Below, piece by piece: positions 1-9,397 of a stretch of DNA of 64,000 nt (positions are counted from its first letter, which is position 1; every line of letters starts with the position of its first letter). This DNA comes from CAVTYH01 sp963738835 (GTDB lineage: Bacteria; Planctomycetota; Planctomycetia; Pirellulales; JADZDJ01). Location: NCBI GenBank assembly GCA_963738835.1, contig CAVTYH010000009.1:496001-560000 (forward strand), read 5' to 3'. Position numbers and translations under genes: made by a program. A model generated the notes under the pieces. That model was not told the DNA's origin, ran no database searches, and was given only the letters and a program-made list of their open reading frames with translations.

Positions 1-885
1 CTATCGTACTGGACCGACTATATCGATGCCGTCAACAGCAAAAGTGGTCAGATTGGTTACCGCAGCTATGTGACCTGGCTGATGGATCAAGGGCGCGATC
101 AAACTGGTCCTAAGTCCGGCGCATACGGACAGTTGTCGGTGAATAGCCCGAATTGCAACTATCACAATGAATCGACCCCCGGAGGTACGTTCTCATTCCC
201 GGCTTCTGAGCAGCCGACGCATTCGGAACGCCGGTCGGTGATCGCCGGCTTGCACGAGATAAAAGTCAAGAACAGCTCGCTGTCTGACGCCAGCCAGAAG
301 GATTGGATATCGATTGTCACGTTTGACAAAAACACGACTCCCGGAGGCATTACCCCGCTAATCGGACTGACCAGCAATTACGACTCTGCCATGACGGCCT
401 GCGCCACGATGCAGGCGGTCGGAACAAATGGAAACAGCACCGCCACGGAGACCGGTTTGATTGCGGCCTACAACCTCATCAAGCCACAAAGCCAGGGAGG
501 CACGGGTCGAGAAGACGCGCAAAAAATCGTCATCCTGCTGACCGATGGTGTGGCCAATTTGAAAACGAGTAGCAGTGCGACCATCGCGAACTACGAATCG
601 GCCCATCCGAGTTCGAATTATTACGGTGGTTCCAGCAATTACCCCAGCGATGCCGCTCTCATACAAGCCGACTCGATGCGTCTGGCCAAGTGGCAAGTGT
701 TTGCTATTCCCTTGGGCTTGGCTATCGATTCCGACTTCATGGACCGCATGGCGCGGATGGGCGGCACTGCCGACGACGACGGCCACGCACCTAGCACAAG
801 CGGCGACCCCTCGACGTACGAAACCGAGATGACGGCCCTGCTGGATAAAGTCATCGACAATCCACAGGTGCATTTGGTGCAGTAA
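1..885 (+). CDS. von Willebrand factor A domain protein, 5'-truncated (TadG-like)
   Basis: The reading frame is open from the first base of the window, so the true start lies upstream; about 294 C-terminal residues are visible. A vWA fold is indicated by the strand ISIVTFD, a threonine-containing segment (ATETGL) and the strand ILLTDG, whose aspartate would belong to the metal-binding MIDAS site; the DxSxS part must lie before the window. An insertion rich in N, S, G and P separates these elements. By family knowledge, such proteins in planctomycetes are usually TadE/TadG-like, with an N-terminal membrane helix, and act at the cell surface or in pilus assembly. The N-terminus is not visible, so this assignment is tentative. 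The gene is convergent with the transporter downstream. Confidence 0.75.
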   Translation, partial: LSYWTDYIDAVNSKSGQIGYRSYVTWLMDQGRDQTGPKSGAYGQLSVNSPNCNYHNESTPGGTFSFPASEQPTHSERRSVIAGLHEIKVKNSSLSDASQKDWISIVTFDKNTTPGGITPLIGLTSNYDSAMTACATMQAVGTNGNSTATETGLIAAYNLIKPQSQGGTGREDAQKIVILLTDGVANLKTSSSATIANYESAHPSSNYYGGSSNYPSDAALIQADSMRLAKWQVFAIPLGLAIDSDFMDRMARMGGTADDDGHAPSTSGDPSTYETEMTALLDKVIDNPQVHLVQ

Positions 886-903
886 ATCGCTGCAGGCACG
901 GCG

Positions 904-962
904 AAGAGTCGAAAGGTCCACCGATGGGCGCCGCAAGCGTGTCTGTGGATGTTTCGACTCTT
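904..962. terminator. Inverted repeat between convergent genes (possible bidirectional terminator)
   Basis: AAGAGTCGAAA (904-914) is matched exactly by its reverse complement at 952-962, with a 37-base loop. It lies just after the vWA stop and reaches the stop codon of the minus-strand transporter, so it could end both transcripts. There is no long T tract. Confidence 0.4.
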
Positions 963-2272
963 TACATTTTGCCTTCGGTCAAATTTTCCGCGTTTTCGAC
1001 CACTTTTGCCGCCTGCTCTTCGACGCGGAAAACACCCAGGCGCAAGCACCACGCCATCGTCAGACCAAGTATGAAGCCCAGGGCAATGTTATTCAGTCCC
1101 AGGCAGTGCCCGCGGTTAGCAGCATGGCGAAGGCATCAGTCCGAGCGGTTTGATCGCGGCAAACCAGCGCCAATTCCATGCCGCTGAATGCGAGCATCAC
1201 GCCGAGAATGCTGGCGGGAAATGCCTTGCACAGCGCCATCAACGATGCGCCAAGCAACACGGCCAATGTTAGCTTAACGCCGCCCAGAAACAGGATCGAG
1301 CCGTTGGTTCGTGCCGAAGCGATACTGTCCCGCTAATCCACCGGCACCGTGGCACATCGGCATTCCGCCGAACCAACAGGCCAACAGATTCATCAAACCC
1401 ACCGACACGGCGACTTTCCGTGGCGCGGCAGAGCGGTCGGGAAACAGATCCGCTGATAACGCGCACACGGCGATGACCGAGTTCAACGTCGTCAAGGGAA
1501 TCTGAGGCAATGCGGCCTTAGGGAACGAACTGATGAAGTCGGCCCAGAATGGTGGAGTCCACTTTGGAAGCGTGAATCCCAGACCGAGGCCGCCGATCAC
1601 CTCGGGATGAGTCCACAAAGCAATTGCCAGGCCGACGCCAAACAGCAATAGCGCCGCCGGAATTTTTCGGGAGAAAAACAGCAGGAAGACCGCTAGCGCC
1701 GACAACAAACCCGTGCAGTAACTATCGGCTGCTAGCCATTGGTGAGTGCCGGCAACCATTTGCATGCCCTTCATCAGGAGCGAAAGTCCCAACGCCAATT
1801 GCAGTCCGCGTACGACGCTGCGCGGTATCACCCGGTTTAGCCAATTAATGAGTCCCGACAATCCCAGAACTAAAATGATGAGACTTACCGATGCACCGGC
1901 AGCAAGAATCTGCGGCACGGTTAGCCCTTCGGTCAGTGCCACCGCCGCGATGGCCTTCATCGGCTGCACGGCCATCGGAATCGGAAAAACGAGGCCCGTA
2001 ACAATGTTGAACAGCCCGGCAAAGAACAGAGCCGAAGCGAAGTCAAGTCCGTTTTGAGCTGCCATGCCCACTAAGAGTGGTAAAAAAGTGCCCAAGTCTC
2101 CCAGCGAGCCGGCAATTTCCTGTCGATTGAAACGGGCTTGCCGAAGCACATGCCAGACGCCGCCAGAATGGGTCGATTTCTGATCTCCGAACGCAGCGTG
2201 CGTGGCAGATTCAGCATTCTGCGACGGCATCGGTTGGTCGATCAAAACGTCGGGCATTTTGCTACCAGACAT
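962..2272 (-). CDS. MOT1/SulP-like molybdate (or sulfate) transporter, frame broken twice
   Basis: This is an integral membrane transporter of the MOT1 family (putative sulfate/molybdate permeases). The first half carries the family signature GSLGDLGTFLPL followed by PIPMAVQPMKAIAAVAL and a series of hydrophobic helices. The frame breaks near 1313 (healed by restoring GC in GGC-GCA) and near 1103 (one G in GCGCTG). The joined frames continue smoothly through further helices, ending LGLNNIALGFILGL and a charged tail at 962. I chose the ATG at 2272 (ATG 2257 is also possible); it overlaps the end of the PEP-CTERM gene by 31 bases. The gene is last in a minus-strand group that starts beside a ModE-box-like dyad and a ModE/ModA-type regulator, which favours molybdate as substrate. 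Sulfate remains possible. Confidence 0.8.
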
Positions 2273-3060
2273 TGTCGCTGCCCAAAAATCAATAACACAA
2301 GACCGATCATCGAGCCGAGAAAAATTCCACTCGGCTCCGGCACTGCGTAGGTAATTTGCAGCTGCGGCCGAAATGTTGCTGTAGCGGTATCGCGCGTGAA
2401 GAACGTGCGGTTGGTGTGCGCAGAACTTTCGTTGGTGTTGACCAGTTCCCAACCAAAATTCGCGGCCGGATTGTCGAGCCAATTTTGAACGTCGGCCACC
2501 AGCGCCGCGGTGCTAGTCCAGTTATAGCCGATGCTCAAGGTTGTTCCCACCGTCGTGCTGACGCTGGCAGTAGCCGAGAAATCGCCGCCGGTGGTGGTCC
2601 ATAACGTGGGTGTGGTGGCCGAGAAAAATCGCGCATTCCACGTGGCGTCGCCGGCATTGGCTGCGACGCCCTGCCCTGTTCCCCCAACGTTGTCGGTCGG
2701 TGGGCTTTGCTTCCCTGTGATGCCTTCGCCCCAATCGGCAAGCATTTTGTGGAGCTCAATCGTGGCATTGGCTGGAGTCTGACCGGGCACTTGCGCCAAC
2801 ACTAGCGTCAGCTGCGCGCAGTGATTGTCGCGCCTGCCGGAAGATTGTCTGAAACGTCGAATGCCAACAGCGCGAGAGATCGCCGAATTTCCGTCGGTTC
2901 CTGTGAACATTCCAGGGCCGGCCCCGTTGCTGTTGTTCACAAACCCAGCGTGAATTGTGGCGTCTTTACTGGCGCCAAGGGTAATGGTGTCGGCAAGCGT
3001 CGCCTTGCTTCCCCTCAGAAACATGGCGGCCATTGCGACGCCAAGGAAGACGTTTCTCAC
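2242..3060 (-). CDS. PEP-CTERM surface protein with DNRLRE-like domain
   Basis: A 272-residue exported protein. It has an N-terminal signal sequence (hydrophobic stretch ending at SKATLAD). The body resembles the DNRLRE beta-sandwich class (repeated phrases such as ATIELHKMLADWGEG, GDATWNARFF and WLDNPAANFGWEL). A C-terminal PEP motif (VPEPSGIF) is followed by a hydrophobic helix and a short basic tail. PEP-CTERM proteins are sorted and cleaved by exosortase and end on the cell surface or in the matrix. Between about 2815 and 2875 the frame is locally wrong: the alternative frame reads ALLAFDVSDNLPAGATITA, the expected domain text, so two compensating indels are likely. It lies 36 bases after the DUF1559 gene. 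Confidence 0.8.
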   Translation of the reverse strand: MRNVFLGVAMAAMFLRGSKATLADTITLGASKDATIHAGFVNNSNGAGPGMFTGTDGNSAISRAVGIRRFRQSSGRRDNHCAQLTLVLAQVPGQTPANATIELHKMLADWGEGITGKQSPPTDNVGGTGQGVAANAGDATWNARFFSATTPTLWTTTGGDFSATASVSTTVGTTLSIGYNWTSTAALVADVQNWLDNPAANFGWELVNTNESSAHTNRTFFTRDTATATFRPQLQITYAVPEPSGIFLGSMIGLVLLIFGQRQCLVAKCPTF

Positions 3061-3096
3061 CGATGATTCTCCTCTGTTGCGATATCGCTCGATGCT

Positions 3097-3785
3097 TTAG
3101 GGTGGCTCAGTCCAAGAACTGCCGGCAATAAACCAGCGAATGTCGGGCCGCTTGGGGTCGCCGACGCCACAGCCGACCGCATCGCCCGAGTACGTTTCCA
3201 CATGCCCATCCAAAAACGCAATGTTGATTGATCCGCCGTGTCGCGCAAGTGGACTGTACGCTTTGGACGAAGGCAAAAGCGAACAATGGTCCCCCGGACC
3301 TTCGGTCATAAATACCAGCGTGTGTGTTGGTCCGACGCGATCGATGCGGTCCGGTTGGGCGCGTCCCAGGGCGAAAGAGCCATGTTCATGCCGTAAGCGA
3401 AATATGTGCTTTGTGCAATTTCTTGGGCGTCGGGGCACATCCACACACTGTTTGTACCTGCCTTAGGCTGCTGACCCTCTTGCACCAAACGGCTGTACGG
3501 CAAGTTTTCCATGAACGGCGGCAGGGAGTTGAACCAATCGTCGGCGCGATCCAGTTTGGTGGTCGGCTGGACCCCCTGCCCTCGACGCGGCAATGCACCT
3601 TTGTGGGCATCTGCAAAATGCAGCATCGCGAGGCTCCATTGCCGGAGATTGGATTGACAAGCCATTCGTCGCGCGGCCGCCCGACTTTGCTGGACGGCGA
3701 TCAGCAGCAGCCCTATTAACAGCGTAATTACCGTGACCACGGCCAGCAATTCAATTAAAGTGAAACCTTTGGACGTGGTTCGCAT
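3097..3785 (-). CDS. DUF1559 prepilin-like protein, frame broken once
   Basis: The N-terminus MRTTSKGFTLIELLAVV is a type IV pilin/pseudopilin leader: short basic segment, glycine before the FTLIELL cleavage site, then one hydrophobic helix. This is the N-methylation motif of the large planctomycete DUF1559 family. The C-terminal part shows the family H-x9-DG type motif (GSINIAFLDGHVETYS). The two halves lie in different frames that join near 3360 in a GCGCC tract; one inserted base restores a continuous protein through DRIDRVGPTHTLVFMTEG. I chose the ATG at 3785, since the longer frame begins with a TTG. It is first gene of the minus-strand group that includes the PEP-CTERM and MOT1 genes. 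Confidence 0.8.
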
Positions 3786-3798
3786 GGCGCTACCCAAG

Positions 3799-3822
3799 CG
3801 TTATGCAATCGTGAATATAGCG
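3799..3822. promoter_or_regulatory. ModE-box-like dyad
   Basis: CGTTAT (3799-3804), 12 bases, then ATAGCG (3817-3822). This resembles the ModE operator pattern CGnTAT ... ATAnCG as I know it from Enterobacteria. It lies in the 62-base gap between the ModE/ModA fusion gene and the divergent group ending in the molybdate-type transporter, where a ModE-type repressor would be expected to bind. Confidence 0.5.
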
Positions 3823-3847
3823 GTCTAGTTTACCCCTATGAACTGCC

Positions 3848-4902
3848 GTGTCAACAATGGCGAAATCAAGTTGGCGTAATGATTGGACGGTTGGTGTTCG
3901 AGTGTGGATTCAGCGGAATGGCCAGGCGGTTTTGGGCCACGGTCGGGCTGAATTGCTGGCTGCCATCGAACGGCACCACAGCATTACGGCGGCCGCCAAA
4001 GCGGTCAAAATGTCGTACCGCCGGGCCTGGACCTTAATTCAGGAAATTAACTCCTCGGCCGGAGAAACGTTGGTTGAAGCCGCCGTCGGGGGTGTGCAAG
4101 GGGGCGGCTCGGTTGACCAGCCGTGGCCGCTTTGCGTTGGAAGTGTATGAGAGACTTCAGAACGCGGTGCATGAGAACACGGTCGAAGTATTGCGCCGCA
4201 CGGTCAGCCCAACCGATGAGTCGCTGCCGTGCGTGCATTTGGCCGCCGCCATCAGTTTGCAAGAAGTCATCTCCCAATTGTTGGCGGAATATGCCTTACG
4301 TCAGCCAGCGGTTGTGATCCGCGCCGTGTACGGGGCATCGAACGAATTGGCCGATCATTTGCTCTCCGGCGCGTCGGGCGATTTATTTATTGCCGCCGAC
4401 GTATCGGAAATCGATCGACTTGATGCCGCAAAAAAGTTGGTGTCTCGCTCGCGCAGAACGGTTGCATTCAATGGATTAGCCGCGATCGGGCTGCCTGGGA
4501 GCAAAGTGAGCAGCCTCGCCGATTTGGTATCGAAGAAAACTCGGCAGGTTGTACTGGCAGATCCCGCTTGTCCTCTCGGCAAGTATTCCAAAACATATTT
4601 GGAATCTGCGGGCATATATGAGCAACTGGTTCCGAAAGTCATCCACGTTGATAACTCGCGCCGTATTATCGGCCATCGCTTCTGGGGCTGCCGATACTGG
4701 TCTAGCATTTGCTAGCGACGCGGAGCGATCTCACCAGTTTCAAACATTGTTTCGTGTACCGCATTCCAAGGTGGCAACTGAGTACGTGGCGGGAATTGTC
4801 CGCGGTGGAAAACAGGCTGCGGAAGCCCGGTCGCTGCTTGAATTCATCGCTTCGCCAGCCGCAGCAAAATGTTTCCGCCGTTGTGGATTGCGACCTGCTT
4901 GA
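3848..4902 (+). CDS. ModE-type HTH fused to a ModA-like molybdate-binding domain, frame broken twice
   Basis: Residues 1 to about 90 match the ModE N-terminal winged HTH (GRAELLAAIERHHSITAAAKAV, then SYRRAWTLIQEIN). Instead of the usual TOBE/Mop domains, the rest is a ModA-like periplasmic-binding-protein fold: GASNELADHLLSGASGDLFIAAD, then LADPACPLGKYSKTYLE, then GAADTGLAFASDA. There is no signal peptide, so it should sense oxyanion in the cytoplasm. The frame breaks near 4107 (restoring GC in GGC-GCTCGG) and near 4659 (restoring GC in GCGCGCC). The healed protein is about 350 residues. The start is GTG 3848 or ATG 3857. It is divergent from the MOT1 group and convergent with thiL. I infer a one-component molybdate-responsive regulator; selectivity over tungstate or sulfate cannot be read. 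Confidence 0.75.
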
Positions 4903-4919
4903 GTTGGCGCTGCTGGGAA

Positions 4920-5847
4920 TCAGTCGAATCGATGTTCGTAGCCGTGCGGGGTGAGTGGCTTCCGAGTTCCCGCTGTATCACATTGCCACAGTCCCCGGTC
5001 GGCAACGAATTCACCGATATCGGTGAGCAAGACGCCCTCCAGCGGTTGATCGGCAAGCATTCGCGCGGCGGAATCCGGCGGCACGGCGAGAATTAGTTCG
5101 AAATCTTCGCCATCGCTCAGGGCATGGTCCAAGGGGGATTTGCCGTCGTTGTTATTTTGGGCCAACTCCGCAGCAGCGGTCGAAATCGGAATACGAGCTA
5201 CGTCAATCGCAGCGCCGCAACAACTTTCTTCGCATACTCGCCACAGATCGAGCGACAGGCCGTCGCTGCAATCGATGCCGGCGCAGTGGGTAGCGCTGAT
5301 GAAGCAGCAGTGCTTCTTCGACGCGCGGCTCAACGTCGAGATGCCGGCCGAGAATGCTGCCGCCAAAACTGCCGGTGACGATGATCCGATCGCCAGGCTG
5401 TGCCCCGCTTCGGCGCAGCGGTCCATCGGCCGTCAATTCGCCGAGGACAGTCACGCTAACCACCAGCGGCCCGTCCCAACTGTTGGTGTCGCCGCCGGCG
5501 ATCGCCACATGAAAGCGTTCGGCTAGCGGCAGCAGTCCCTCATACAATTGCCGCGCCAATTCTGCGCCGCCGTGCTGCGGCAGATTCAAAGCGATGACCG
5601 CCGCCAATGGCTTCGCCGCCATTGCCGCCAGATCGCTGAGATTGATCGCCAGCGCTTTGTGGCCGATCCGCCGCGGGTCGTGAATTCGCAAATCGAAATC
5701 TATGCCGTCGGAAATCAGATCGGTGGTCACGACCACATCGCCGCGCCCTGCGGTGGCCAGAACCGCCGCATCATCGCCAACGCCCAACTTCAAAAGCAGA
5801 TGCCCCGGCAACCGTTCTCGCAGCCAGTGGATAAATTCGAGCTCCAT
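4920..5847 (-). CDS. thiL: Thiamine-monophosphate kinase, frame broken once
   Basis: ThiL phosphorylates thiamine monophosphate to thiamine diphosphate with ATP, the last step of cofactor synthesis, in the cytosol. The N-terminal half has the PurM-like signatures LGVGDDAAVL, VTTDLISDGIDFD, HKALAINLSDLAAMAAKP and AIAGGDTNS. The C-terminal half carries IDCSDGLSLDL and the terminal DGEDFELIL. The halves are in different frames that meet near 5283; restoring one GC in CTGCGCGCC rejoins them. Length after repair is about 309 residues, usual for the family. It starts with ATG at 5847 and stops 17 bases from the end of the convergent regulator gene. No other thiamine gene and no TPP riboswitch is visible. 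Confidence 0.9.
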
Positions 5848-5909
5848 CGATAGTGAGATTCAGATAGTGATGTACCGCGGTGAAGGCCCAACGATCGGGT
5901 TCACTCCAG

Positions 5910-5937
5910 AGTATAAGATGCCAAGCTCCTCTACCAA
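5910..5937 (-). promoter_or_regulatory. Candidate promoter for thiL
   Basis: On the minus strand TTGGTA (5937-5932), 16 bases, then TATACT (5915-5910), about 60 bases before the thiL ATG. It matches the sigma70 consensus moderately. Confidence 0.4.
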
Positions 5938-6098
5938 ACACTGCCAATCAACACGACGACGTGCGAAGAAAAAAAGCTGGAAAACGGCGGAAAGCGTCAA
6001 AACGGGCATAAACCGTCGTAAACGGCAATAAACGGTCAAAAACCGTGAAAAACCGTGCTCCGCGAAGGTGCCTGAGTGCCTGGTGGCTCGTAGATTTT

Positions 6099-6134
6099 CA
6101 CCGCCGCAGGCGCAGAGGAACGCGGAGCGCGCGG
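6099..6134. repeat. GCAGAG/GCGGAG intergenic element, one arm
   Basis: Words CACCGCCGCAGGCGCAGAGG and ACGCGGAG belong to the same family as the inverted repeats at 37.9 kb and 48.4 kb. Only one arm is seen here. Confidence 0.5.
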
Positions 6135-6148
6135 AAAGCAAATTTATA

Positions 6149-6180
6149 AGGAAGCCAGGAAGCCAGGAAGCCAGGAAGCT
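6149..6180. repeat. 8-base tandem repeat, four copies
   Basis: The unit AGGAAGCC is repeated four times, the last copy ending in T. A C/T-rich stretch of opposite sense (TTCC, CTTCC, CTTCCTT words) follows at about 6200-6235, so the two could pair. Confidence 0.7.
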
Positions 6181-7214
6181 GATGGATTGATTCCTTCCCG
6201 ATCCTTCTAATTCTTGCCTTCCTGCCTTCCTTATTCATGCTTCTGCCGCTCTGCGTCCCCCGCCGTTCGATTCCGGTTTGTGCGGTTTGTCTGTTGTCCG
6301 TCTTTTTCAACTGACCACGAACCACGGACCGCCCAACAATCAAAAAACACAACCCCCGGGGATCGATGGTGCAATGCTCGTGCGAAACCCTCGAGAAAAC
6401 CAGTGTTTTGCGCCGCGCATTGTTCCCTCACTGTTCCAACCGTCGCGCAGTCCGGCCCAACCCCGCGGTTGGCTGCCGCGAGGTTGGGAAAATAAATGCT
6501 CACTTGTCAAAGATCGGCAATCCCGGCGCACGGGACCGGGCACTGAGAGTTCCGCCTTGATTATACATGTACAAATGTACTTTTTCAAGGGCGTTTTCAG
6601 GCCACTCAAGAAAACAGGGCGCAGGGGACAGGATTCAGCGGCGAGACGCAAGAAAATGGGCCGGCGTTGATTGGGCGAACTGCATCAACCGGGTCATCGG
6701 CCATGTTATGCAACGAAAACGTCGCATAATAGGAAGGTCGATCTCATGTAAACCACGCTGTCGTACCGTCTTCCGGAATTTGACGCCACGAATTATCCGG
6801 CTATACTGTCGGGAAATAACCCAACAGTTTCGTTGTAGAATCAATCGTTATACAGGCGTGCACCACAAGGCATAGGGAACGCTTGTTCGCTTGTCGAGTG
6901 CGGGTGGATGGATTATCACGCGGTAGCGTCGTGCTCCAGCGCGGCAGAGCAAGCCGCTTGCTGCAGCCGACACTGGCCACGACGCAACGTGAGCTGAGGC
7001 ATCCAGCCGCGGGATTCGACGGGCGGAAAGCGGTCCCATCGCCGTTTCGTGTTGCACGCTGTATAACCACTCGCTGCAGCCGACAAGCCGCAGGCAGGTC
7101 TTAAGCAACATTCAGACCGCTGCGAAGCGACTTGCGGCTGAGCTTTGTACGTTAGACCGCTCTACATACCATGAATCGTCAGCAGGCAAAGAAGCGGAGA
7201 TGCTACGCCGATGT

Positions 7215-8598
7215 CTACCGCCGCTGCAGCGACACCGGCAGGTGGCCGTACAGCGTTTCGCTGCCGCGGAGGATGTAGAATTTCACGGGCTCGAATTCCG
7301 TGAAGTCGGGGCGATTAAGCACATATTCGACGTTGTCGAGCGACACCGTTTCCCAAATGTGCATGCCGACCAGCACGTCGCCGCGGCGGATACCTTGTTT
7401 GGCGGCGGGTCCATCGGGCCGAACCGCCACGACCGACAGACCGCCGTGATAGCGCGATTGATACTGCTTAAATTGCGGCGCGGGAATTGGCTGGAGTTTG
7501 AGGCCGAGCAAATCCCAAGTGGCGTCGCTCGGGTCAGCAGCTTTGGATGGTAGCGAGGCCAGCGCCAACTCGGTGTTTACCGGTTGATTGTTGCGACGCA
7601 CGGTGATCGAAACATCTTTGCCCAATTCGCGGCCCAGCATCGCCCGTTCGAAATCCAGTGCCCGGCACACGGGCTTGTCATCAACGGCGGTAATCATGTC
7701 GCCGGCCTTCAAACCGCTCTTGGCGGCGGGGCTGTCGTCATCAATGGATGCAATGACTGCGCCGTTGGCGCAGGCCTGGTGTGTCGGTGGTCTTCACGCC
7801 GTGGTATTTCCGTTCCACGCGCTCTGCACTGATGAGCTTGGCGGCTACGGCCATCGCCTTGTCGACCGGGATGGCAAAGCCAATCCCCTGAGCGCCGGCT
7901 CGCACTGCCACGTTGATACCAATCATTTCACCATCGATGTTCAAGAGCGGACCGCCGGAGTTGCCGGGGTTGATGCTGGCGTCGGTCTGAATCAAATCTT
8001 CGTAACTTTGCGTGTCGCTCACTTGCACGCTGCGGTGAATGGCGCTGACGATGCCGTCGGTGGCGGTGTGCTCATAACCGTAGGCGTTGCCCAAGGCGAT
8101 GACTGTTTCTCCAACCATCAAATCGTTGGATGTGCCGATGGTGATGACCGGCAATTTTCGCGACACATCGATTTTCACAATCGCCAAATCATTCACCGGG
8201 TCGGTGGAAACGAGTTGCGCTGTCGTCGTGCTTTCGTCCGAGAGCGTGACCTCGATTTTTTTCACGCCGTCGACAACGTGGAAATTGGTGATGATGTAGC
8301 CCCGCTCGTCGATGACGATGCCGGTGCCCATGCCGTTTACTTTCCGCGGGTTATCGCCGGGAATTTGCGGATCGTCGGCGGCGGTGAGCAGCTTCTGTCC
8401 GTGGATGTTGACGACCGAATCGCGAGCACCGGCGACCGCCTGCACGATGGGCGTCTTTCGCAGTTCCGAAGCATGGGCGGCCAGGGCGCCATCCGCGAGC
8501 CAACCGTAGCTGGTACCACAGACTGCAAGGCACAAAAGCGCATGCCTGATGATGGCAGGCAAGCGTGGCATGTAACAGTTGGGCATAAAAGAGATCAC
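7215..8598 (-). CDS. HtrA/DegP-type serine protease with PDZ domains, frame broken once
   Basis: A trypsin-like protease for protein quality control in the envelope. A signal sequence covers about residues 11-43. The catalytic triad is visible: His107 in TNFHVVDG, Asp137 in NDLAIVK, Ser214 in INPGNSGGP. After the protease domain the frame breaks near 7770. Restoring GC in CTGCGCGCC gives a continuous PDZ domain (NGAVIASIDDDSPAAKSGL, then GDMITAVDDKPV), followed by a second PDZ-like region with SVVAVRPDGPAAKQGIRRGD. The healed length is about 460 residues. The start is ATG 8598, with ATG 8583 possible. A second HtrA at 51.5 kb has a different layout (membrane anchor, one PDZ), so the two probably have separate tasks. 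Confidence 0.88.
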
Positions 8599-8839
8599 CG
8601 CGGAAGGTGGATCGTCGTAGCAGGTAAGCCCGGGAAGACCACCCCAGGCGGCGGGAAATATCGTGCTCGCGACCAGGATCAGTGCGAGGACACGCTCGTT
8701 AAATCGGTCCGCTAGTTACAGCCGCTTAAAACGCTACCAGGCGGCCGGAACAAATTGCCTGACTAGAGAGGTGCGGTGGGAAGTGGTGCGCGTCAGCCGA
8801 ACTTTGTCGGCCAGCAGCTTTGCACTAAAGCGGCAAGAT

Positions 8840-9271
8840 TTAACGACGGAGAGTTACGCTTTTACTGGTCACGGAGGACGAACCAGCGTCGCTTGATGAA
8901 AGGGAGACCCGCGGCGGAGGCGGCGCTTCGTCCGACGAGCGTGGCGACGCTTGAACTTCTATCGGCTCGATGGGCAGCTCGCGCGGCGGAATCGGGTTTT
9001 CGCCGGGCCACGGCGCGTAGACACCGGGAATCGATTCCGGTGGCGAAAAAACGGGCCGAGTCGGCAGCGGATGAAAACTCGAATGCGGCGGCACGACGGT
9101 CGGATCGTTTTCATCGCAGACGCTGGGCGTCCCAAGATGACAGCCAGTTAGCACGCAACAGCCCGCCAAATGTGGCCCGCCAAGGGGACCCATCGGCGCG
9201 GAGCAGCCCGCGAGCGCCAATAGCGCTCCGCTAAATGCCAGCACGATGGTTGTGCAGCAATTGAGCCGCAT
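8840..9271 (-). CDS. Proline-rich lipoprotein
   Basis: A 143-residue secreted protein. The start at 9271 (MRLNCC) gives a signal peptide ending in the lipobox LALAGC, with Cys23 as the lipidation site; the open frame extends further upstream, but the added residues do not look like a protein start. The mature part is rich in Pro, Ser, Gly and Cys (HPLPTRPVFSPPESIP, EAPPPPRVSLSSSDAGSS), which suggests a flexible, exposed chain without a fold I recognise. I assign no function. It lies between the HtrA and Gfo/Idh-like genes on the same strand, with gaps of about 125-240 bases. Confidence 0.6.
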   Translation of the reverse strand: MRLNCCTTIVLAFSGALLALAGCSAPMGPLGGPHLAGCCVLTGCHLGTPSVCDENDPTVVPPHSSFHPLPTRPVFSPPESIPGVYAPWPGENPIPPRELPIEPIEVQASPRSSDEAPPPPRVSLSSSDAGSSSVTSKSVTLRR

Positions 9272-9397
9272 CACATGCCTTTCTGCAAATCCCTTAGACT
9301 GGGTGACTTGTCGCACCTCAATCAAACTTAGGGGCGCAGGCACACACAGTCGGATTAACAAATCGGCATCGGCGAGACGGAATCTTGTGGATAACCG

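Larger units (their letters stand above)
5848..7214. other. Repeat-rich non-coding region
   Basis: About 1.37 kb without a convincing gene; the open frames here are short and have no recognisable protein character. It holds the thiL promoter, an A-rich tract with alternating AAACGG and AACCGT words (about 5970-6058), a GCAGAG-type element (6099-6134), an 8-base tandem repeat (6149-6180), a heptamer remnant (6309-6330) and a block shared with 48.5-48.85 kb (about 6383-6450). The word TGCAGCCGACA occurs twice (near 6962 and 7075). From 6640 to 7200 I see no clear tRNA, tmRNA or other RNA gene. Confidence 0.6.

Noticed and set aside
5848..6000. TPP riboswitch before thiL
   Set aside because: None of the conserved TPP aptamer phrases (CTGAGA, ACCTGATCTGG-like) is present on either strand.
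6240..6300. tRNA-like T-loop GTTCGATTCC
   Set aside because: The flanking bases do not form a T stem, and no acceptor or anticodon arm can be drawn.
7008..7040. tmRNA-like 5' phrase GGGATTCGACGGG
   Set aside because: The hallmark GATTCGACGGG is present, but no tag reading frame, no T-arm and no CCA-like 3' end follow in the next 200 bases, and the upstream acceptor half is missing.
7588..8715. Long plus-strand open frame opposite the HtrA gene
   Set aside because: Antisense to a gene with an intact catalytic triad; no protein character of its own.
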